NCBI RefSeq assembly: GCF_000426465.1
Contig: NZ_KE384527.1
Location: 124,001 to 188,000 of the forward strand
DNA from: Epilithonimonas caeni DSM 17710
GTDB lineage: Bacteria > Bacteroidota > Bacteroidia > Flavobacteriales > Weeksellaceae
Direction of reading: 5' to 3'
DNA length: 64,000 bases
This document shows positions 44,133 through 53,179 of the stretch, piece after piece. The notes under the pieces were generated by a model, which was not told the DNA's origin, searched no databases, and saw only the letters and a list, made by a program, of their open reading frames with translations. Within the stretch, counting starts at the first letter, position 1. The number at the start of each line of letters is the position of its first letter. Made by a program: the position numbers and the translations under genes.

Positions 44133-45986
44133 ATGAAAAAGTTCTTAGTGTTTTTCTATATTATAACAGTTAGTTTCAGTTTTGCTCAGATCAATTCGGT
44201 CGAAGAAAATTTCACAAAAAAAGAAGTTTATATCCCGATGCGAGATGGAACCAAATTGTTCACCATTATTTACACACCAAAGGACATTTCAAAAAGCAAA
44301 AAATATCCTGTCATTATGAACAGGACTTGTTACAGTGTTGCACCTTATGGAGAAACTAATTTCAGGAAAAAATTAAGCCCAAATCCTTTCATTGAAAAAG
44401 AAAAATATATTTTCGTATTTCAGGACGTTCGGGGAAGATATATGAGCGAGGGTACTTTCACGAATATGACACCACAAGTTGACTCTAAAACAAAGAAAGG
44501 AGTGGACGAAAGCATCGATACTTATGATACAGTTGACTGGTTGGTGAAAAATGTACAATACAACAATGGAAAAGTAGGACAATACGGAACATCTTATCCT
44601 GGATTTTACACTGCTGTTGGGGCTTTGGCCAATCATCCGGCATTGGTGGCATCTTCACCTCAAGCACCAATTTCAGATTTCTGGTTTGATGACTTCCATC
44701 ATAACGGAGCTTTTTTGATGAGTTATTTCAAAACATTTCCAGTATTTGGAGTTCAGAAAACTAAAGCTGAAGACAAAAGCTGGTTCGCTGATAAAATGAT
44801 CAAACCAACTTCTGATGATGGCTATCTTTTCTATAAAGATATGGGAACCCTGAAAGATGGTGTTGACAAGTATTACAAAGACAACTTCTTTATGCAGGAA
44901 GTTGTTGAACATCCAAACTATGATGAATTCTGGCAAAAAAGAGATCTTTTACCTCATCTCAAAAATATCGATCATGCGGTAATGACCGTCGGTGGCTGGT
45001 TTGATGCAGAAGACTTACGCGGTCCATTAGAAATTTATAAAACAATAGAAAAAACAAGTCCAAAAGCTAAAAATACAATTGTAATGGGGCCTTTCTCTCA
45101 CGGTGGTTGGAACAGAGAAGACGGAAAACATTTTCATAATGACATCTACTTTGGAGACAGCATTACAACTTTTTATCAGAAAAATATTGAGCAGCCTTTC
45201 TTTCATCATTACTTGAAAGAAGATTCCAAAACTGCAGCAAAACTTCCGGAAGCTTACATGTTTGACACAGGAAAAAAACAATGGGAACAATTTGAAAACT
45301 GGCCTCCGAAACAGACTCAGAAAGTATCATTTTATCTTGACAACTCGGGAGCTTTAGCCAAAAACATCTTAAACCAGGTTGCTTTTTCAGAATACACTTC
45401 TGACCCTAACAAACCTGTTTTAAGTAGTGAAAACTATAAAGATATGAATGCTTTCACACCAAGGAATTATATGAGTGAAGACCAACGTTTTGCTAGTTAC
45501 AGACCAGATGTGCTTACATTTACAACCGAGGTATTAGAAAATGATTTGACATTGGCCGGAGAAATTTTGGCTAAATTGAAAATAGCTTCTACATCTACCG
45601 ATGCGGATTTTGTTGTAAAATTAATAGATGTATATCCTTCTGATGAAAAAGCAAATCCAGACAAACCTAATGTTATTTATGGAAATTATCATCAGATGGT
45701 AAGAAGCGAAATAATGCCTGCCAGATTCCGTAATAGTTTTGAAAAACCGGAAGCTCTTGTCCCTGATCAAGAAACCAATGTGAATGTTAAATTACAAGAT
45801 GTTTTACACACTTTCAAAAAAGGACATAAAATCCAGGTGCAGGTTCAAAGTACATGGTTTCCTTTGATGGCGATCAATCCTCAAAAGTTTCTTGAAAATC
45901 CTTATAAAGCAACAAAGGAAGATTATACAAAAGCAAATATCAAAGTTTTCAACAGCAGTTCAATCGAAGTTGAAGTTCTAAAATAA
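44133..45986 (+). CDS. Secreted CocE/NonD-type hydrolase (S15 X-Pro dipeptidyl-peptidase-like)
   Basis: The 617-residue protein has a signal peptide (MKKFLVFFYIITVSFSFAQ), an alpha/beta-hydrolase domain with the nucleophile Ser154 in GQYGTSYPGF, VQDVRGRY-type strand FQDVRGRYMS near 97-106, a candidate acid in VGGWFDAED, His in GPFSHGGWNRED, and a C-terminal jelly-roll domain (from about 400; FTTEVLENDLTLAGE). Family members are glutaryl-7-ACA acylases, cocaine esterases and X-Pro peptidases. It is exported; a role in peptide or ester breakdown is likely, but the substrate is unproved. Confidence 0.92.
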   Translation: MKKFLVFFYIITVSFSFAQINSVEENFTKKEVYIPMRDGTKLFTIIYTPKDISKSKKYPVIMNRTCYSVAPYGETNFRKKLSPNPFIEKEKYIFVFQDVRGRYMSEGTFTNMTPQVDSKTKKGVDESIDTYDTVDWLVKNVQYNNGKVGQYGTSYPGFYTAVGALANHPALVASSPQAPISDFWFDDFHHNGAFLMSYFKTFPVFGVQKTKAEDKSWFADKMIKPTSDDGYLFYKDMGTLKDGVDKYYKDNFFMQEVVEHPNYDEFWQKRDLLPHLKNIDHAVMTVGGWFDAEDLRGPLEIYKTIEKTSPKAKNTIVMGPFSHGGWNREDGKHFHNDIYFGDSITTFYQKNIEQPFFHHYLKEDSKTAAKLPEAYMFDTGKKQWEQFENWPPKQTQKVSFYLDNSGALAKNILNQVAFSEYTSDPNKPVLSSENYKDMNAFTPRNYMSEDQRFASYRPDVLTFTTEVLENDLTLAGEILAKLKIASTSTDADFVVKLIDVYPSDEKANPDKPNVIYGNYHQMVRSEIMPARFRNSFEKPEALVPDQETNVNVKLQDVLHTFKKGHKIQVQVQSTWFPLMAINPQKFLENPYKATKEDYTKANIKVFNSSSIEVEVLK

Positions 45987-45991
45987 AACAA

Positions 45992-46017
45992 AAGCACAAA
46001 CGTAAGTTTGTGCTTTC
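45992..46017. terminator. Bidirectional terminator
   Basis: AAAGCACAAAC (45992-46002) and GTTTGTGCTTT (46007-46017) are perfect arms around GTAA, between the convergent hydrolase and monooxygenase genes. Confidence 0.92.
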
Positions 46018-46020
46018 TAA

Positions 46021-47013
46021 TTATAGTGATTTGATAACTTCCGAAGCTATCTCGTAGGATTTCAATTTCTTATCAAAATCATAAATATTTCCGGAAACTA
46101 TGATCTCATCAGGTCTGTGATCTTTTACAAATTTGCTTAATTTCTCTTTCAGACTTTCTTTATCTCCTACAAAAGTTTTGGCGGCCATTCTGTTGAGATG
46201 AAGCGCAACCTCATCAGAAATATCTGCCAACTCTGTTTCTTCTGGCGGCAAGAGTGGTTGTCTTTGATCTGTCAAAATATTAACAAAGGCCTGAAAATGT
46301 GATGTTGATAAATAATGCGCCTCATCCACAGAATCTGCGCCAATAATATTGATACAAACCATCACATAAGGTTTGTCCAAAAACTCTGAAGGTTGAAAAT
46401 GTTCTCTGTAAATTTCCAAAGCAACCTCCAACTGTGACGGTGCAAAATGTGCTGCAAATGCATAAGGCAACCCTAATTTAGCCGCCAAAAAAGCCGAATC
46501 AGTGGAGCTTCCCAAGATATAAAGTGGAACATCAGCACCTTCTCCAGGAATCGCTCTTACTTTAGATCCAGAATTTTCTTTGGACATGTATTTTTGAAGT
46601 TCCTTGATATGAAATTCAAAATTATAATTGGGATTGAAATTATTTCCCCGCAAAGCCGTAGCCGTCAACATATCAGTTCCGGGAGCTCTTCCTAATCCAA
46701 GATCTACTCTTCCCGGAAATAATCCGTCCAGTGTTCCAAACTGTTCAGCAACTGATAAGGTTGAATGGTTCGGGAGCATTATTCCACCGGATCCAACTCT
46801 CAAAGTTTCCGTTTGCGATGCAATGTGTCCAATTAAAATCGAAGTTGAAGCACTTGCAACATTCGGAAAGTTATGATGCTCTGAGAACCAATATCTTGTA
46901 AACCCAAGTTTTTCAGCCAATTGTGCAGATTGAACGGATTTTTGAAACGTTTTATTTATATCATCTCCTTTAACAATAGTTGCCAGATCCAGAACTGAAT
47001 ATTTTAAAGCCAT
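46021..47013 (-). CDS. Luciferase-like monooxygenase (LLM class, MsnO8/YhbW type)
   Basis: The start at 47013 (MALKYSVLDLATIVKG, 330 residues) matches the family; an upstream in-frame ATG adds seven residues without likeness. It is a flavin-dependent TIM-barrel enzyme: GFTRYWFSEHHNFPNVA near 38-54, GSGGIMLPNHSTLSVAEQFG near 75-94, DLGLGRAPG and SSTDSAFLAAKLGLPYAFA near 167-185. It lacks the partner subunit and cluster of bacterial luciferase. The substrate is unknown; short aliphatic or sulfur compounds are family options. Confidence 0.9.
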   Translation of the reverse strand: MALKYSVLDLATIVKGDDINKTFQKSVQSAQLAEKLGFTRYWFSEHHNFPNVASASTSILIGHIASQTETLRVGSGGIMLPNHSTLSVAEQFGTLDGLFPGRVDLGLGRAPGTDMLTATALRGNNFNPNYNFEFHIKELQKYMSKENSGSKVRAIPGEGADVPLYILGSSTDSAFLAAKLGLPYAFAAHFAPSQLEVALEIYREHFQPSEFLDKPYVMVCINIIGADSVDEAHYLSTSHFQAFVNILTDQRQPLLPPEETELADISDEVALHLNRMAAKTFVGDKESLKEKLSKFVKDHRPDEIIVSGNIYDFDKKLKSYEIASEVIKSL

Positions 47014-47126
47014 ATTTTTTTCTTTATAGGTCATACAAAGTTAAACCAAAACATATTTCATTAAAAAAATGGTTACAATAGAATTAAAATATTATATTTG
47101 ATATAACAATTAAAAAATAAAACATA

Positions 47127-47849
47127 ATGATTAAAAAACTATTTGCTGAATTTTTCGGCACATTTTGGTTGGTTTTCGGAGGTTGCGGAAGTGCGATCTT
47201 CGCTTCACAGATCGCTCCAGCTTCTAATGGACAATTGGGAATTCTTTTATTAGGTGTCGCTTTGGCATTCGGACTTACGGTTCTTACCATGGCTTATGCC
47301 GTAGGGCATATTTCAGGTGGGCATTTTAATCCGGCTGTATCTTTTGGCCTTTTGGCCGGTGGCAGATTTCCTGGAAAAGATTTACTTCCTTACATTGTGG
47401 CACAATGTGTTGGCGCTATTGCAGCAGCAGCAGCCTTAAGTTTCATCAACGGTGGTTCTGGTGACGGAAGTGCAGGTGCCTTTGCCTCTAATTTTTATGG
47501 AGAAGCAGTATATTTTGGGAAAAGTTATTCTTTGGGAGCTGCGTTTTTGACAGAGTTTCTTTTGACAACATTCTTTTTGATTATTATCCTGGGAGCAACA
47601 GATAAATTTGCCAACGGAAAATTTGCAGGAATTGCTATTGGTCTTGGTTTAACTTTGATACACTTGATCTCTATTCCAATCACCAATACTTCCGTAAATC
47701 CAGCGAGATCCCTTTCTCAGGCTATTTTTGCAGGAAGTTTTGCTCTATCACAAGTTTGGTTATTTTGGGTAGCTCCAATTTTAGGGGGAATCACCGGTGG
47801 TCTGATCTACAAATTCTTATTACAAAGAAATGATGCTGAAGTAGCATAA
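47127..47849 (+). CDS. aqpZ: Aquaporin Z-like water channel
   Basis: The 240-residue MIP-family channel has six helices and two NPA half-helices: NPA at 68-70 in [12 protein letters not shown] and at 191-193 in SVNPARS. Arg194 and His179 (LIHLISIP) fit the narrow filter of water-selective AqpZ rather than the glycerol facilitator. It moves water across the inner membrane. A TATATTTG box at 47093-47100 is the probable -7 element. Confidence 0.95.
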   Translation: MIKKLFAEFFGTFWLVFGGCGSAIFASQIAPASNGQLGILLLGVALAFGLTVLTMAYAVGHISGGHFNPAVSFGLLAGGRFPGKDLLPYIVAQCVGAIAAAAALSFINGGSGDGSAGAFASNFYGEAVYFGKSYSLGAAFLTEFLLTTFFLIIILGATDKFANGKFAGIAIGLGLTLIHLISIPITNTSVNPARSLSQAIFAGSFALSQVWLFWVAPILGGITGGLIYKFLLQRNDAEVA

Positions 47850-47870
47850 TAATATTTACATTAATAATAC

Positions 47871-47905
47871 AAAACCTCGAAAAAATACATTTCGAGGTTT
47901 TTATT
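47871..47905. terminator. Bidirectional terminator
   Basis: AAAACCTCGAAA (47871-47882) pairs with TTTCGAGGTTTT (47890-47901) and is followed by a T-run. It lies after aqpZ and overlaps the stop of the convergent gene at 47901. Confidence 0.9.
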
Positions 47906-48440
47906 TTTTAGAATTGAAATTATTTTTGAATATTAATTCCTCTTGTTTTCCTTTCAATTCAAATTTTTTAACCAGGAGATTCCGAGCGAGATTCCTTATA
48001 AAAAGTTCTTTATCACACAATGCCCAATAAGAATCTTCATGAATGGTTTTAGGTTCTCTGATCTTGTAAAAAGTTGTTTCCCAATTATCCTCATTATGGT
48101 AAAATTCTATGATTCCACAGTGTTTGGGAATAACATTGTGATCAATCATTCCCATTGGTAAAAGAAAGCTGAACGAATTACAGATATAATCTCCGCAACC
48201 GATCTTATCATGCTTTAGAAACTTCTCTCCAGTTGTTTGATTAGTATAGAACTTTTTAAAATCATTTTTAAAATCAGATCTGGATAATTTGATCTCTATC
48301 TCGTGACTGAAACCTAAGTTATCAATCAGTAGAATATCAGCTTCCCAATCGGAATGGAAAAAATTGGTCAAAACGATCTCTTTATCAAAATCGCAATTGA
48401 CATTAACAAAATTGTGAACAAGTTCTTCTATTTTCAACAT
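47901..48440 (-). CDS. Possible PD-(D/E)XK nuclease-fold protein
   Basis: The 179-residue cytoplasmic protein has no assigned function. EADILLIDNLGFSHEIEIKL at about 33-52 presents an acidic residue, a hairpin and E-x-K, the layout of the PD-(D/E)XK active site. SRSDFKNDFKK and KFLKHDKIGCGDYICNSFSF follow, as in small uncharacterised proteins of phages and Bacteroidota. It may cut or bind nucleic acid; that is inference from the motif. It is the last gene of a minus-strand run starting at 52904. Confidence 0.7.
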   Translation of the reverse strand: MLKIEELVHNFVNVNCDFDKEIVLTNFFHSDWEADILLIDNLGFSHEIEIKLSRSDFKNDFKKFYTNQTTGEKFLKHDKIGCGDYICNSFSFLLPMGMIDHNVIPKHCGIIEFYHNEDNWETTFYKIREPKTIHEDSYWALCDKELFIRNLARNLLVKKFELKGKQEELIFKNNFNSKK

Positions 48441-48452
48441 CCCTGATATGTT

Positions 48453-49046
48453 CTAATATTTCCGAACCGTAACGTGGTAACAGCTTTGTTGCTTTTCTTT
48501 GATGTAAAATATGCGTCCAAGATTTTTGTAATATTCAAGAATCTTCTCCAGTTCTTTTTCAAGTTTTGTATTGACCTTCAGTTTATGGTCAAATCGAACA
48601 TATGAAATATCAAAGGCAGCTCCGTAATTATGAGAACTTATCCCTAATGATGCATTGGCATTAACTTTTCTTAATCGGCATTGGTCTTCCAAAGTTCTTG
48701 TAACAGATGACACAACGAAGAAACTCTTGGTCTCGGTTGCAAATTTATTTGCCATATTTTCCAGTGTTGTTCTTGCTTTTTTCACCAAATAAGGCCGGCT
48801 GTATTCCAAAGGCTGCAGACGGTAACCTCGGGATTTCTTTTTTACTTTTACAAATTTTCCTTTAGCAATATATTTGTCCACTGCTTTGGTGTTTTCCAAG
48901 ATATTGACCCCGAAATTTTGAGCAGCTAATAAATGAGGTTTATATAGTTCGGTTGGTTCTACTTTCAGAACCGTTTTCAGATCATAACATTTTTGTGATT
49001 TGAAGACAGAAAAAAACAATGGAAAAACCAAAAATAACAATCTCAT
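48453..49046 (-). CDS. DUF5715 family protein, M15 peptidase-like
   Basis: The 197-residue protein has a signal peptide (MRLLFLVFPLFFSVFKSQ). SSVTRTLEDQCRLRKVNANASLG and SSHNYGAAFDISYVRFD (about 133-149) recall the His and Asp zinc ligands of D-Ala-D-Ala carboxypeptidases of the VanY/M15 type, and the C-terminal SCYHVTV may supply a further His. It may act on peptidoglycan in the periplasm; the enzyme activity is inferred from residue layout. It starts 12 bases upstream of the nuclease-like gene. Confidence 0.82.
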   Translation of the reverse strand: MRLLFLVFPLFFSVFKSQKCYDLKTVLKVEPTELYKPHLLAAQNFGVNILENTKAVDKYIAKGKFVKVKKKSRGYRLQPLEYSRPYLVKKARTTLENMANKFATETKSFFVVSSVTRTLEDQCRLRKVNANASLGISSHNYGAAFDISYVRFDHKLKVNTKLEKELEKILEYYKNLGRIFYIKEKQQSCYHVTVRKY

Positions 49047-49116
49047 TTAATAGAATACTTAGATAGATTAAATTTGTGTTTTTTCAAATATAATTAATTA
49101 TAAATAAAATACAAAT

Positions 49117-50100
49117 TTAAGATACCAAAAGACTACAACCACGGATATCAGAATGGTCAATTCTTCCTAAAACTTGGAATGCATCATTTTCAATTTTTCC
49201 CAGGTCCTGAGTCGCAATAAAAGAGCAAGAATGTCTGTTGGCCAGATCGACGATATTAATGGCACCTGTTCTCCCATCATCAACATAAGAAAATGGGTCT
49301 TCGGTATTTCTGATCAGGATTCTCATCCAGTTTGGACTTTTATAGATATTTTCTCCTAAAGAATAAGCTTGGGAAAGTAGTTCCGTCATCGAATATTCTG
49401 AGTAGATCTTTTCCGTTCTGAACCCTTTTTGAAAAATTTTCAGCAACTCATCTTTTGTTATTTCTTCTTTTCTCCCCTTCATTCCCCCTGTTTCGATTAC
49501 AGTAAGAGTGTTGGAGAATTGGAGCGTTTGGGAGTTTGAATCACAAAAATCCAGAAAATCCAACAATGCGAATGAAACTCCGAAAAGAATTACTTTTTTA
49601 TCTTTCAAGTTATTGAGCAGATCAAATAATTCCTTATGGTTGTAAAGAAAATATCCATTCTCTGGTTTATCGGATTTTTTGATCAAATAATCAATCATAT
49701 AGATCAGAGACGAATGTGGGTTTTCAGAATAATTGGGCAATAATCCCAGAAAAATATAATCTTCCGGTTTGCCAATAAATTGCTCAAAACTTTTGTAAAT
49801 GCTTTCTTCATATAAAGAAAAATCTGCGATATAGTGTTTGGATCGATTCATTTGTGTGGTTCCGGAACTTTGAAAATAATTCCCGGTTTCAGAATTTCTG
49901 TCTAAAACTAAATGATTTTTAAACATCTCAATCGGTAAAAAAGGCAGATCAGATACCTGTTTTACGCTTGATGGATCAATGTTTAAATAATCAACAAATT
50001 TTCTGTAAACTTCTACATTTTCATATTGATAACGAAAGGTTTCCAAACAAGCTGTTTCGAAATCAGCTTCGGTTTGTATGTCGAAAATATTCTGCTTCAT
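49117..50100 (-). CDS. LuxE-like acyl-protein synthetase / adenylating enzyme
   Basis: The ATG at 50098-50100 (MKQNIFDIQTEADFE, 327 residues) is chosen over a TTG nine bases upstream. The protein matches the LuxE acyl-protein synthetase fold: LPFLPIEMFKNHLVL near 53-67, a phosphate-loop-like FQSSGTTQMNRSKHYI at about 76-91, VIETGGMKGR near 211-220 and YSMTELLSQAY near 242-252. LuxE activates fatty acids as acyl-AMP. Here there is no luxABCD, so it probably serves another acyl or aryl pathway, as in stand-alone flavobacterial homologues. Confidence 0.85.
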   Translation of the reverse strand: MKQNIFDIQTEADFETACLETFRYQYENVEVYRKFVDYLNIDPSSVKQVSDLPFLPIEMFKNHLVLDRNSETGNYFQSSGTTQMNRSKHYIADFSLYEESIYKSFEQFIGKPEDYIFLGLLPNYSENPHSSLIYMIDYLIKKSDKPENGYFLYNHKELFDLLNNLKDKKVILFGVSFALLDFLDFCDSNSQTLQFSNTLTVIETGGMKGRKEEITKDELLKIFQKGFRTEKIYSEYSMTELLSQAYSLGENIYKSPNWMRILIRNTEDPFSYVDDGRTGAINIVDLANRHSCSFIATQDLGKIENDAFQVLGRIDHSDIRGCSLLVS

Positions 50101-50124
50101 TGCTTTCAAATCAAATATTGAAAT

Positions 50125-50889
50125 TTAATCTTCAAATTTTTTAACCTCAAATGATTGTCCATCATAAACACCATAAGTAAAATAGACTATCCAATCGCCA
50201 AGGTTGATATATTTTGCACCTTTTCCCAGGTCAAAAACTAAAGGAAGATGACGATGCCCAAAAACAAAATAATCGATATTTTCGGTTTTAAGTTTTTCCT
50301 TGGAATATTGTATCAGAAACTCTTTGTCTTCTCCCAGAAATTCCTTGTCCTCTTCACCTGATATCAATTTATTTTTCTGAGACATGTAATTGGCAATTCT
50401 CATTGCAATATCAGGATGTAACCATCTAAAAGCCCACTGAGCCAGAGGATTGGTAAAGACCTTCTTCATTCTTTTATAGCCTTTATCGCCAGGCCCAAGA
50501 CCATCGCCGTGCGCCAGAAGAAAGTTTTTATCAGAGATCTTGTAATATCTTTTTTCAAAGAACACCGGGATTCCCAATTCCTCCTCGAAGTAATTTTTCA
50601 TCCAAAGATCATGATTCCCAACAAAGAAATAGATATCAATGCCAGAATCTTTCAGTTCCGCAATTTTTCCCAAAACCCTGATGTAACCTTTCGGAACCAC
50701 ATATTTCCACTCGTGCCAAAAATCAAAGAGATCTCCCATTAAAAAAAGAACTTGTGCATCTTTTTTGATATTATCAAGCCAACGGATGAATTTTTCTTCC
50801 CGAATCCTACTCTGTTGCAAATCAGGAACTCCGAAATGTTGGTCGGAAGCGAAATATATTTTTTTACCAGATTGTAGATCGATCTGCAT
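50125..50889 (-). CDS. lpxH: UDP-2,3-diacylglucosamine diphosphatase
   Basis: LpxH hydrolyses UDP-2,3-diacylglucosamine to lipid X and UMP in lipid A synthesis at the inner membrane. The 254-residue calcineurin-like enzyme has metal motifs DQHFG (about 16-20), GDLFDFWHEW (about 52-61), GNHDLW (about 94-99), HGDGLGPGD (about 128-136) and FGHRHLP (about 213-219), plus the LpxH-type insertion cap. LpxA-D are not in the window. It lies in a minus-strand run with the small membrane protein and LuxE-like genes. Confidence 0.9.
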   Translation of the reverse strand: MQIDLQSGKKIYFASDQHFGVPDLQQSRIREEKFIRWLDNIKKDAQVLFLMGDLFDFWHEWKYVVPKGYIRVLGKIAELKDSGIDIYFFVGNHDLWMKNYFEEELGIPVFFEKRYYKISDKNFLLAHGDGLGPGDKGYKRMKKVFTNPLAQWAFRWLHPDIAMRIANYMSQKNKLISGEEDKEFLGEDKEFLIQYSKEKLKTENIDYFVFGHRHLPLVFDLGKGAKYINLGDWIVYFTYGVYDGQSFEVKKFED

Positions 50890-50903
50890 AAAAATAAGTT
50901 TAG

Positions 50904-51107
50904 TTAATCAAAGTTGTTACGTTCGTCGTTTTGGTCTCTTTTGCTGTAGATCCACATTCCAATTCCCAGACCTATTACTGCTGCAAAAGCGGTCATCAAA
51001 GCTCTGGATAATTTATCTGGTGCATCATTTCCAATATAGTTCATTAGGAAAACGATCAAAAATGTGATGACAGCAATTAAAATATACTTTGGATTTTTCA
51101 AATGCAT
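50904..51107 (-). CDS. Small membrane protein
   Basis: The 67-residue protein has two hydrophobic helices (about 8-25 and 37-54) and a charged KRDQNDERNNFD tail. It sits four bases after the barrel-protein gene and 14 before lpxH, so it is probably cotranslated with them. No known family was recognised. Confidence 0.75.
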   Translation of the reverse strand: MHLKNPKYILIAVITFLIVFLMNYIGNDAPDKLSRALMTAFAAVIGLGIGMWIYSKRDQNDERNNFD

Positions 51108-51111
51108 TATT

Positions 51112-51735
51112 CTAAAGTTTATAAGAAATCATTAAGCCACCTTTATAAGGAAGCAACTCCCCGCTCCTATTTGTCTCTCTTCCCATAGAATCTCCATCTG
51201 TATCATAGCGGTCGCCACTCAACTTGTCATATCCTTTGTAAAAACTTTGCATTGTCCCAAGACCAAGATATAGATCAAGATTCCATCGTTCGCCCAGAGT
51301 AAACTGATAACCTGCTAATCCGCCTAACATAAATGAATATCCTCTTTGATATAAATTAGAATTAATATAAGGCGTAACTTCTCCGTTCTTATGGGTATAA
51401 AAATTATCATTCCAATATCCCCACTTTTGGATATTAAATCGTGCTAATGAAAAATCAACGCCGACATAGAATTTCTTAAAAACCTCATTGAAATAATACC
51501 TTCCATTAAAACCCAACATATAAACTTGTGCGTGTTTTCCTGCAAATGATTTCCAAGGAGAAACAAATAAATCCGCCTGTCCAGTAATATGTTCTGAGAA
51601 ACCGTGCTCAATACCTATATTTAATATTCCTACAGGTAGAAATAAAGCGTTTGCCTTTATATAAGTTTCATTTTTCTGTGAAAAGCAAAAGACTGAGACC
51701 AATATTAAACTTAAAGTTATGAGTTTTTTCATCAT
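51112..51735 (-). CDS. Outer-membrane beta-barrel-like secreted protein
   Basis: The 207-residue protein has a signal peptide (MMKKLITLSLILVSVFCFSQ). The mature part alternates hydrophobic and polar residues with aromatic strand ends (FYVGVDFSLARF, YSFMLGGLAGYQF, GLMISYKL) and ends in a strand, as in autonomous barrels. Its start overlaps the stop of the upstream gene by one base (TAATG), so the two are coupled. A second ATG three bases in is also possible. Function is unknown. Confidence 0.85.
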   Translation of the reverse strand: MMKKLITLSLILVSVFCFSQKNETYIKANALFLPVGILNIGIEHGFSEHITGQADLFVSPWKSFAGKHAQVYMLGFNGRYYFNEVFKKFYVGVDFSLARFNIQKWGYWNDNFYTHKNGEVTPYINSNLYQRGYSFMLGGLAGYQFTLGERWNLDLYLGLGTMQSFYKGYDKLSGDRYDTDGDSMGRETNRSGELLPYKGGLMISYKL

Positions 51736-52904
51736 TATTTTTTGTTCAGGATTTCGTTCATTTTTGTAGCATCTCTGTTTTCTTCTTTTGCAAAGTTTGC
51801 TGCCATTCCTGCAAACATTTTAGCTTCCTCCTTTTTTCCCAGTTTGTCATATAATGTTGCCAAAATACTTGTAGAATCAAAGTTTTCTGAAGACATTACA
51901 ACTTTCTCGGTCCAACGTGCTGCGGCTTGAAGAGATTTGATATCTTTTGATTGTTCACTGATCGTACTTGCTGCTGCCAGCAACTCGCTGTTATTGAACT
52001 CATCGGGATTTTTATAATATTCTAGTGCAGTTTTCTCGTAAGCCGGAAAATTCTCGTGTGCAGAGTAATAATTCAGCTTATAAAGATTCAAACTTTTTAT
52101 AAGCTCTTCTTTCGGGAACAAACCTTCTCCTTCTTTAAGGATCTTTGCATCATCGATTGTTTTTGTTTTTTCATCTATTGCTGATGTTACCAATTTCATC
52201 AATTTAAGATAATTGTCAAACTGCTTATAATTATTCTCCGGAAGAAGCTTTGTGATCTCAGATCTATTTGCTGTGAAAACTTTATAATTGGCATCATCTA
52301 CAGATTGGGTAAAATTCAGAAGTGCATTGATCTCTTCGCCAGAAAACTCTTTGTCTTTTTTATTGACAAAATATTTTTCGGAGGCCTGCTTTGCTAAAAC
52401 GGGATCTTTACTTGCATAAAGATTAATAAAGTTCAATAAACCTGCTTGGTCCAATTTCCCTTTTAGAAATTCATCTTTTAGATTTGTGTTAACCAGACTT
52501 GGATTGTTATTCTTTTTCCCTAATGCCAGGAATTCTTCCGTTTTGATATAACCCAATTCCTTGCCTACAATTTCGCCTTCTCCGTTTAAAAACAATAAAG
52601 TTGGGTAACTTCTGATTCCGTATTTTGAAGCCAGGCTTGGACCTTCGCCTTTTTCCATATCGAAATGGGCGTTGATGAAGTTTTTGTTGTAGTAATCTGC
52701 AACGTTTTTATCTGTGAAAACATTTTTCTCCATTAACTTACAAGGTCCACACCAGGCCGCATAGGCATCCAGAAAAACCAATTTCTTCTCAGCTTTGGCC
52801 TTAGCTAGAATGGTTGCAAAATCAGAATCTTCAAATTTGATGGACTGTTGAGAAAAACTCAATTGAGAAACTAGTAATATTAGGAAAAATGATATCTTGT
52901 TCAT
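51735..52904 (-). CDS. Secreted thioredoxin-fold protein with helical C-terminal domain
   Basis: The 389-residue protein has a signal peptide (MNKISFFLILLVSQLSFSQ). A thioredoxin domain at about 20-140 has the redox site WCGPC at 51-55 and the cis-proline stretch GIRSYPTLLFLNGEGE near 96-111. The remaining 250 residues are Lys- and Glu-rich helices with TPR-like spacing. It should act as a periplasmic thiol-disulfide protein. It heads a minus-strand run of seven genes down to 47901. Confidence 0.88.
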   Translation of the reverse strand: MNKISFFLILLVSQLSFSQQSIKFEDSDFATILAKAKAEKKLVFLDAYAAWCGPCKLMEKNVFTDKNVADYYNKNFINAHFDMEKGEGPSLASKYGIRSYPTLLFLNGEGEIVGKELGYIKTEEFLALGKKNNNPSLVNTNLKDEFLKGKLDQAGLLNFINLYASKDPVLAKQASEKYFVNKKDKEFSGEEINALLNFTQSVDDANYKVFTANRSEITKLLPENNYKQFDNYLKLMKLVTSAIDEKTKTIDDAKILKEGEGLFPKEELIKSLNLYKLNYYSAHENFPAYEKTALEYYKNPDEFNNSELLAAASTISEQSKDIKSLQAAARWTEKVVMSSENFDSTSILATLYDKLGKKEEAKMFAGMAANFAKEENRDATKMNEILNKK

Positions 52905-53084
52905 CCTTAGAATAAATCGAATTAACTGCGAAGATAACCATAATATAAGAATTGACCGAGAGTGAAATAGTAAAGTTTTAATTTTTTAACTTTGCAAATC
53001 TCCAATTTGGACTTTTAGATGAAAGAATAAAGATAAAAGAGTTTCAAGAATCTGTTTTAAATTTACAATCTCTAAAACACTTGC

Positions 53085-53135
53085 TTTGTCATTCCGTAGG
53101 AATCTCAGCAGTTTAGATTGCTACGGAATGACAAA
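53085..53135. repeat. Large palindromic repeat
   Basis: The 21-base arms at 53085-53105 and 53115-53135 pair with one mismatch. Each arm carries TGTCATTCCGTAG. Related partial units are at 12671-12714 and 19925-19945. Confidence 0.88.
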
Positions 53136-53179
53136 GTTGGATTTTTATGTTGAAGATTTTAAATAAATAAATAGAATCT

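Noticed and set aside
46021-50100. Possible lux (bioluminescence) system from a luciferase-like monooxygenase plus a LuxE-like protein
   Set aside because: The two are separated by four genes in different transcription units, luxB/C/D are missing, and the monooxygenase is of the MsnO8/YhbW type.
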